Of a DNA stretch of 9,348 bases, positions 6,525 through 9,348 are shown piece by piece; positions within the stretch are counted from its first letter, which is position 1, and each line of letters starts with the position of its first letter. The notes under the pieces are model-generated. The model saw nothing but the letters and a program-made list of their open reading frames with translations. It was not told the DNA's origin and made no database searches. Origin of the DNA: Luminiphilus sp. (GTDB taxonomy: Bacteria; Pseudomonadota; Gammaproteobacteria; Pseudomonadales; Halieaceae); the NCBI GenBank assembly GCA_022425845.1, contig JAKMEU010000092.1:1-9348 (forward strand), in the 5' to 3' direction. Made by a program: the position numbers and the translations under genes.

Positions 6525-8108
6525 ATGTCGTTAACTGTGGGGATGCTGACCGCGGTGGTTTTTGGGGGCGTGCTGCTTGCGGTGGTCGGTTACCTGGTGG
6601 CTGCTTTGCGCTTTCGATCGCGTGAAGCCGAACTGTCAGGGCGGCTGCAGAAAGAGCAGGAGCTCGCCGACAACGACAGGGGGCATTTAACGCAAAAGGT
6701 GGACATCCTGGAATCGCAGCTTGCGACGTTACGTCCTCTTGAAGCCCAGCTCGCTTCAGAGCAATCGCGCTCCAACAGGCTGCAGCAAGACCTGGAGGAG
6801 GGCCGAAGCGAACTGAAAACGTTGCGCGGTGAGGTAGAGCGTCTGACCCGGGAAGCGGCGGTGCTCCAGACGCAGCGCGAGCAGCAGGACACCGCTCTCC
6901 GTGAGCAAAAGGACTTTCTTAAAAATTCCAGCGATTCGTTGAATCAGCAGTTTGAGAATCTTGCCAATAAGGTTTTTGAGCAGAAGGGCAAGCAATTTAC
7001 TGAGGCTAACCAGACTACACTTGACGGCATTCTCAAGCCCCTGAAAGAGCAGATTGCGGGTTTTCAGAGTCGGGTCAACGAGGTCCATGACGCGTCGACG
7101 AAGAGCCACAGCTCGTTGCAGCAGGCGATCACCGGTGTCAAAGACTTGAGCCTGAAGATCGGTGAGGATGCGAACAACCTGACGACCGCATTGAAGGGGA
7201 ATTCCCAGCAGCGAGGCGCCTGGGGCGAGGCGCAGTTGCAGCGTACCTTGGAGATGAGCGGCCTTGTTGAGGGCGACCACTACACAACACAGGACAGCTT
7301 TACTGACGATGCCGGTAAAACCAAGCGAACTGATTTTGTTATTCGCCTGCCCGAGGGTCGACAGCTCATTATTGACAGCAAGGTGACGCTGAATGCTTAT
7401 GAGCGGGCTGTGGCTGCGGAAACGCCTGAGTTGTATGAAAAGGCCATGGCCGAGCATATTATCGCCGTGCGAAAACATATCGATGATTTGGCCTCGAAGG
7501 ACTACACCAATCTGACGGGTCTCAAAAGCCCGAGCTATGTCTTGATGTTTATGCCCCTTGAGTCGGCCTACATCGAGGCCCTTAAATACAATTCTGATCT
7601 GTTTCAGGATGGGTTCAACAAGCAGGTGGTACTGGTCTCCCACACGACGCTGATACCGATCTTACGCACCGTGGCCAATCTCTGGATGCTGGAGCGCAGC
7701 AATGCAGAAGCCAAAGAGATCAGCGATATGGCGGCAGATATTTATAACAAGGTCGCTGGGGTTGCCGAGCACCTGCGTTCCCTCGGTGGCTCTCTGGCAA
7801 CGGTAGGCAACCATTTCAATAAAACGGTGGTGGCCCTCGCAGGTAAGCAGGGGTTGTTCGGTAAGGTCGAGAAGTTTGAAAAAGTATCTACCCGGGTCAC
7901 AAAAGCCCTGCCCGACCTGGAGCCACGGGACCTGGACCTTGATACCAGTCGTCTCGATCTGATTGTGGAGCCCGTTGAAGATCCGGAGGTGGCGCTTATC
8001 CCACCGGAACCGGACGTGGCGCTGGCATCTGAAATGAAGGCCGCTGAGGGAGAAGACGATGCCGATGCAGATGACAATGCCGATGCAGAGGACAATGCCG
8101 TTCAGTGA
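6525..8108 (+). CDS. rmuC: RmuC family DNA recombination protein
   Basis: RmuC is a predicted nuclease-like protein linked in E. coli to limiting recombination at inverted repeats. Residues 4-28 form a membrane anchor and about 30-140 are a charged, Gln/Glu/Arg-rich coiled coil. The RmuC domain follows to about residue 460, with the family block RGAWGEAQLQRTLE starting at R230. D270 (TDFVI) and D284-S-K286 (IIDSK) recall a PD-(D/E)XK nuclease core. Later blocks include PSYVLMFMPLESAY and LVSHTTLIPILRTVANLW. Its 527 residues exceed the E. coli protein (475). The excess is a long acidic tail that includes an 18-bp tandem repeat. The ATG at 6525 is chosen because GGGAG lies six bases upstream and it begins the membrane anchor; the open frame back to 6330 lacks these. 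The gene is monocistronic and convergent with DUF2835. The family call is secure, and the nuclease activity is inferred. Confidence 0.93.
   Translation: MSLTVGMLTAVVFGGVLLAVVGYLVAALRFRSREAELSGRLQKEQELADNDRGHLTQKVDILESQLATLRPLEAQLASEQSRSNRLQQDLEEGRSELKTLRGEVERLTREAAVLQTQREQQDTALREQKDFLKNSSDSLNQQFENLANKVFEQKGKQFTEANQTTLDGILKPLKEQIAGFQSRVNEVHDASTKSHSSLQQAITGVKDLSLKIGEDANNLTTALKGNSQQRGAWGEAQLQRTLEMSGLVEGDHYTTQDSFTDDAGKTKRTDFVIRLPEGRQLIIDSKVTLNAYERAVAAETPELYEKAMAEHIIAVRKHIDDLASKDYTNLTGLKSPSYVLMFMPLESAYIEALKYNSDLFQDGFNKQVVLVSHTTLIPILRTVANLWMLERSNAEAKEISDMAADIYNKVAGVAEHLRSLGGSLATVGNHFNKTVVALAGKQGLFGKVEKFEKVSTRVTKALPDLEPRDLDLDTSRLDLIVEPVEDPEVALIPPEPDVALASEMKAAEGEDDADADDNADAEDNAVQ
8061..8099 (+). repeat. 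18-bp tandem repeat in the rmuC acidic tail
   Basis: GCCGATGCAGATGACAAT (8061-8078) is followed directly by GCCGATGCAGAGGACAAT (8079-8096), with one mismatch, and then by GCC. The unit is in frame and encodes ADADDN then ADAEDN, extending the acidic C-terminus just before the stop. It could expand or contract by slippage without shifting the frame. Confidence 0.8.
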
Positions 8109-8148
8109 GCCGCTTCAGTCTGCTCACGGCGTGGGTTGACCTGACCCA
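8105..8148. terminator. Two small hairpins between convergent rmuC and DUF2835 genes (weak terminator candidate)
   Basis: The 52-base convergent gap and the rmuC stop contain GTGAGC (8105-8110) pairing with GCTCAC (8122-8127) across an 11-base loop. Next comes TGGGT (8132-8136) pairing with ACCCA (8144-8148). Neither stem has a T-run on either strand, so intrinsic termination is doubtful. The position between two gene ends is the main argument. Confidence 0.25.
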
Positions 8149-8160
8149 AAGGCTGAACCT

Positions 8161-8397
8161 TCAAGCGGTACCGTCCCGGCTCAGGGGTATCAACCGTTCG
8201 CATTTTCCCTTCGCGTCAAAAACGATGGTAAAGCTGCCATAGATACCTGAAGTCGAGACGTAGGGCTTGAGCAGTTCCCAGGGTAAGTTCAGGGTCCGAC
8301 CGTCCCTCGCGGTGACCTGGATGCGGTTTTTTTTGGCCCGGTAAAACAGCAAAACCTTCTCTTTACTCAGTCCAATATCGAATGTGGCCTCAGGCAT
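8161..8397 (-). CDS. DUF2835 family protein
   Basis: This 78-residue protein matches the small gammaproteobacterial DUF2835 family, whose function is unknown. The shared pattern runs the whole length. An N-terminal strand (TFDIGLSKEKVLLFYR) leads into a basic region (AKKNRIQVTARDGRTLNLP). The core then follows, with LKPYVSTSGIYGSFTIVFD at about 43-61 and a C-terminal KCERL. It has no signal peptide or membrane span, so it is probably cytoplasmic. The ATG at 8397 is preceded on the - strand by AGAGGGA about five bases away. An overlapping ATG four bases further upstream is in another frame and terminates after three codons. It is convergent with rmuC and divergent from the 53-aa gene. Its all-beta look and basic residues suggest nucleic-acid binding, but that is only a guess. 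Confidence 0.85.
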   Translation of the reverse strand: MPEATFDIGLSKEKVLLFYRAKKNRIQVTARDGRTLNLPWELLKPYVSTSGIYGSFTIVFDAKGKCERLIPLSRDGTA

Positions 8398-8545
8398 TCA
8401 TGTCCCTCTACCGGGTGGCGTGTTGTCGCAAGCCGCACAAGCCTTGGCGTGCCCAGCCAATCCTCCGGGTGGCGCACCAGCCACACTGCAAGCTGCAGAA
8501 CACGATGGTTGTACCCGTGATGATCGTATTCAGGAGGGTTTGGCT
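8398..8545. other. Divergent intergenic region with a 10-bp direct repeat
   Basis: CCGGGTGGCG occurs at 8411-8420 and again at 8465-8474 in the same orientation, 54 bases apart. A hairpin CTGCA-AGC-TGCAG lies at 8486-8498. The region separates the DUF2835 gene from the 53-aa gene and must hold both promoters. I find no clear -35/-10 pair. The + strand frame of the 53-aa gene runs back through it to 8384 but has no ribosome site there. Confidence 0.35.
8532..8538 (+). promoter_or_regulatory. Strong Shine-Dalgarno that fixes the start of the 53-aa gene
   Basis: AGGAGGG lies seven bases before the ATG at 8546. It is the strongest ribosome site on the + strand in this part of the window. It decides for the short 53-codon gene over the longer open frame that begins at 8384. 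Confidence 0.8.
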
Positions 8546-8707
8546 ATGAAACAGCTAGATTTGATCCCAGTCCAGAGTTCGGGACATGAAAATTCCCAGA
8601 TGTCTGGCGCGCAGGAGAGCAAAGAAGTCGCGTCAAGTGGAGAGCGTGCATCCAATGACGCCAGCTATACCCAGGACTGGCTGGATGAGTACCTGGTGTA
8701 CAAATAA
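8546..8707 (+). CDS. Small acidic hypothetical protein, 53 aa
   Basis: I recognise no family. The 53-residue product is soluble-looking and hydrophilic. It begins MKQLDLIPVQSSG, continues through a Ser/Glu/Gln-rich and probably disordered middle (about 11-40), and ends in an amphipathic-looking segment SYTQDWLDEYLVYK. It has no Cys, signal peptide or membrane span. The AGGAGGG site seven bases upstream makes translation likely, and the start at 8546 is well supported. It is divergent from the DUF2835 gene and lies 273 bases before the META-domain gene, so it appears monocistronic. The disordered body and aromatic/acidic C-terminal segment would suit a short interaction peptide, but that is speculation. 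Confidence 0.65.
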   Translation: MKQLDLIPVQSSGHENSQMSGAQESKEVASSGERASNDASYTQDWLDEYLVYK

Positions 8708-8980
8708 TCGGCTCGGCGATGGCCCGCACCGCTCACCGCGAAATGCCAACCGGCTTGCCGCTCTGTCTATTTGCCTCTACCCCGGCAATGCGAGCGTATG
8801 AACACTGAGGTCCAACGATACGTGTGTGTCGCTCTCGCCTTGTTTCTATGGAGTGTTATGGTACTTCTCTGTTCCAGGCCGTATTGAAGTCACGGGTCCT
8901 GCGAAAGGTTCATCTGGGCCCTTCATCCCATAGGCCATTCAGTTACTGGCAACACGGTTGATTACTGATGGAGATAACAT
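8708..8980. other. Intergenic region before the META-domain lipoprotein gene
   Basis: No supported gene lies here. A 29-codon + strand frame at 8798-8887 would encode a hydrophobic peptide, but it has no properly spaced ribosome site. The region presumably contains the promoter of the downstream lipoprotein gene. I see no good -35/-10 pair and no T-tailed hairpin after the 53-aa gene. Confidence 0.4.
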
Positions 8981-9348
8981 TTGCGCACTCAAACCTGGAT
9001 GCTGATGATGGGGTTCCTGGTTCTTCTCGGTTGCTCCAAACCGGATACCATTCCCCCGGAGCCCCTGGCGACCCTTGCCAATACCTATTGGAAGTTAACC
9101 GAGCTGGATGGCATGCCGGTAGTGATGGACCCGGGCCAGGAACGGGAGTCCTTTTTTCAGATACAGGAGGGGCCCGGAACGGTGAGGGGCTTCTCGGGAT
9201 GCAATCGATTTTCAGGTGCCTACCGTCTTGACGGCCACATCCTGTCTCTGGGTCCATTGGCGGTCACCCGCAAAGCTTGTATCGTTGCTGTGGAGTCGGA
9301 GCGGAAGTTCCTTGAGGTACTTGAAGAGACGGCGACATTCGCCATAGC
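8981..9348 (+). CDS. META-domain (HslJ-like) lipoprotein, partial at the right edge
   Basis: This is an envelope lipoprotein with a META domain, the fold of E. coli HslJ, a heat-inducible protein linked to novobiocin resistance. 122 codons are visible and the 3' end is outside the window. The signal peptide MRTQTWMLMMGFLVLLGC carries Arg2, a hydrophobic core and a lipobox LLGC ending at Cys18. Ser at the next position predicts the outer membrane. The META domain begins near residue 33 (NTYWKLTELDG) and shows GCNRFSGAY at 73-81 and LAVTRKAC at 93-100, matching the family pattern GCN...TR.AC. I place the start at TTG 8981 because GGAG lies seven bases upstream and it supplies the positively charged N-terminus. 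The ATG at 8999 has no ribosome site and would give a signal peptide without charge. The domain call is firm; the molecular role is not known. Confidence 0.85.
   Translation, partial: MRTQTWMLMMGFLVLLGCSKPDTIPPEPLATLANTYWKLTELDGMPVVMDPGQERESFFQIQEGPGTVRGFSGCNRFSGAYRLDGHILSLGPLAVTRKACIVAVESERKFLEVLEETATFAI

Noticed and set aside
6756..7643. A 295-codon open frame on the - strand opposite rmuC
   Set aside because: Its Leu/Arg/Gln-rich product mirrors the coiled-coil codons of rmuC read backwards. The RmuC domain on the + strand explains the region.
1..9348. A defence island, mobile element or CRISPR array
   Set aside because: I found no transposase, integrase, reverse transcriptase, toxin-antitoxin pair or regularly spaced repeats. 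RmuC alone does not indicate a defence locus.

Overview
The window looks like chromosomal DNA from a free-living, probably marine, gammaproteobacterium. This rests on a DUF2835 gene, a gammaproteobacterial-style RmuC, a PutP-like Na+/solute symporter and a META/HslJ-type lipoprotein. A Halieaceae/OM60-like source would fit, but that is inference by eye. The DNA is moderately GC-rich. I see no rRNA, tRNA, CRISPR array, insertion sequence, phage gene or recognisable defence locus.

Layout. (1) Positions 1-263 are essentially non-coding, perhaps with the last codons of an upstream gene. (2) Positions 264-3873 hold a tightly coupled three-gene operon on the + strand, in the order FAD subunit, [2Fe-2S] subunit, molybdopterin subunit. 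Together they make one xanthine-dehydrogenase/CO-dehydrogenase-family molybdenum hydroxylase. Both gene junctions are ATGA overlaps. (3) A 55-residue single-span membrane protein at 4084-4251 has its own good ribosome binding site and a TATAAT box upstream. (4) A PutP-like sodium/solute symporter lies convergent to it on the - strand (4281-5795). Behind it is a 315-bp gap containing a perfect 14-bp palindrome. (5) A 57-residue lipoprotein ending in a Cys/His-rich tail is on the - strand (6111-6284). It is divergent from rmuC on the + strand (6525-8108), whose acidic C-terminus contains a short tandem repeat. (6) A DUF2835 gene on the - strand (8161-8397) is convergent with rmuC and divergent from a 53-residue acidic protein of unknown function (8546-8707). 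(7) A lipoprotein with a META (HslJ-like) domain, probably starting at TTG 8981, runs off the right edge.

How the genes work together. Only the hydroxylase operon is a clear functional unit: electrons from a hydroxylated substrate would pass from the Mo centre through two [2Fe-2S] clusters to FAD. The substrate cannot be read from sequence. The enzyme lacks both classical CoxL signatures and has AYRAPSMPQ instead, and no XdhC/CoxD-type maturation gene lies nearby. The other genes look like ordinary, separately transcribed housekeeping or envelope genes. Three small proteins (55, 57 and 53 aa), which automated annotation can easily miss, are the least understood content. I found no convincing new multi-gene system.
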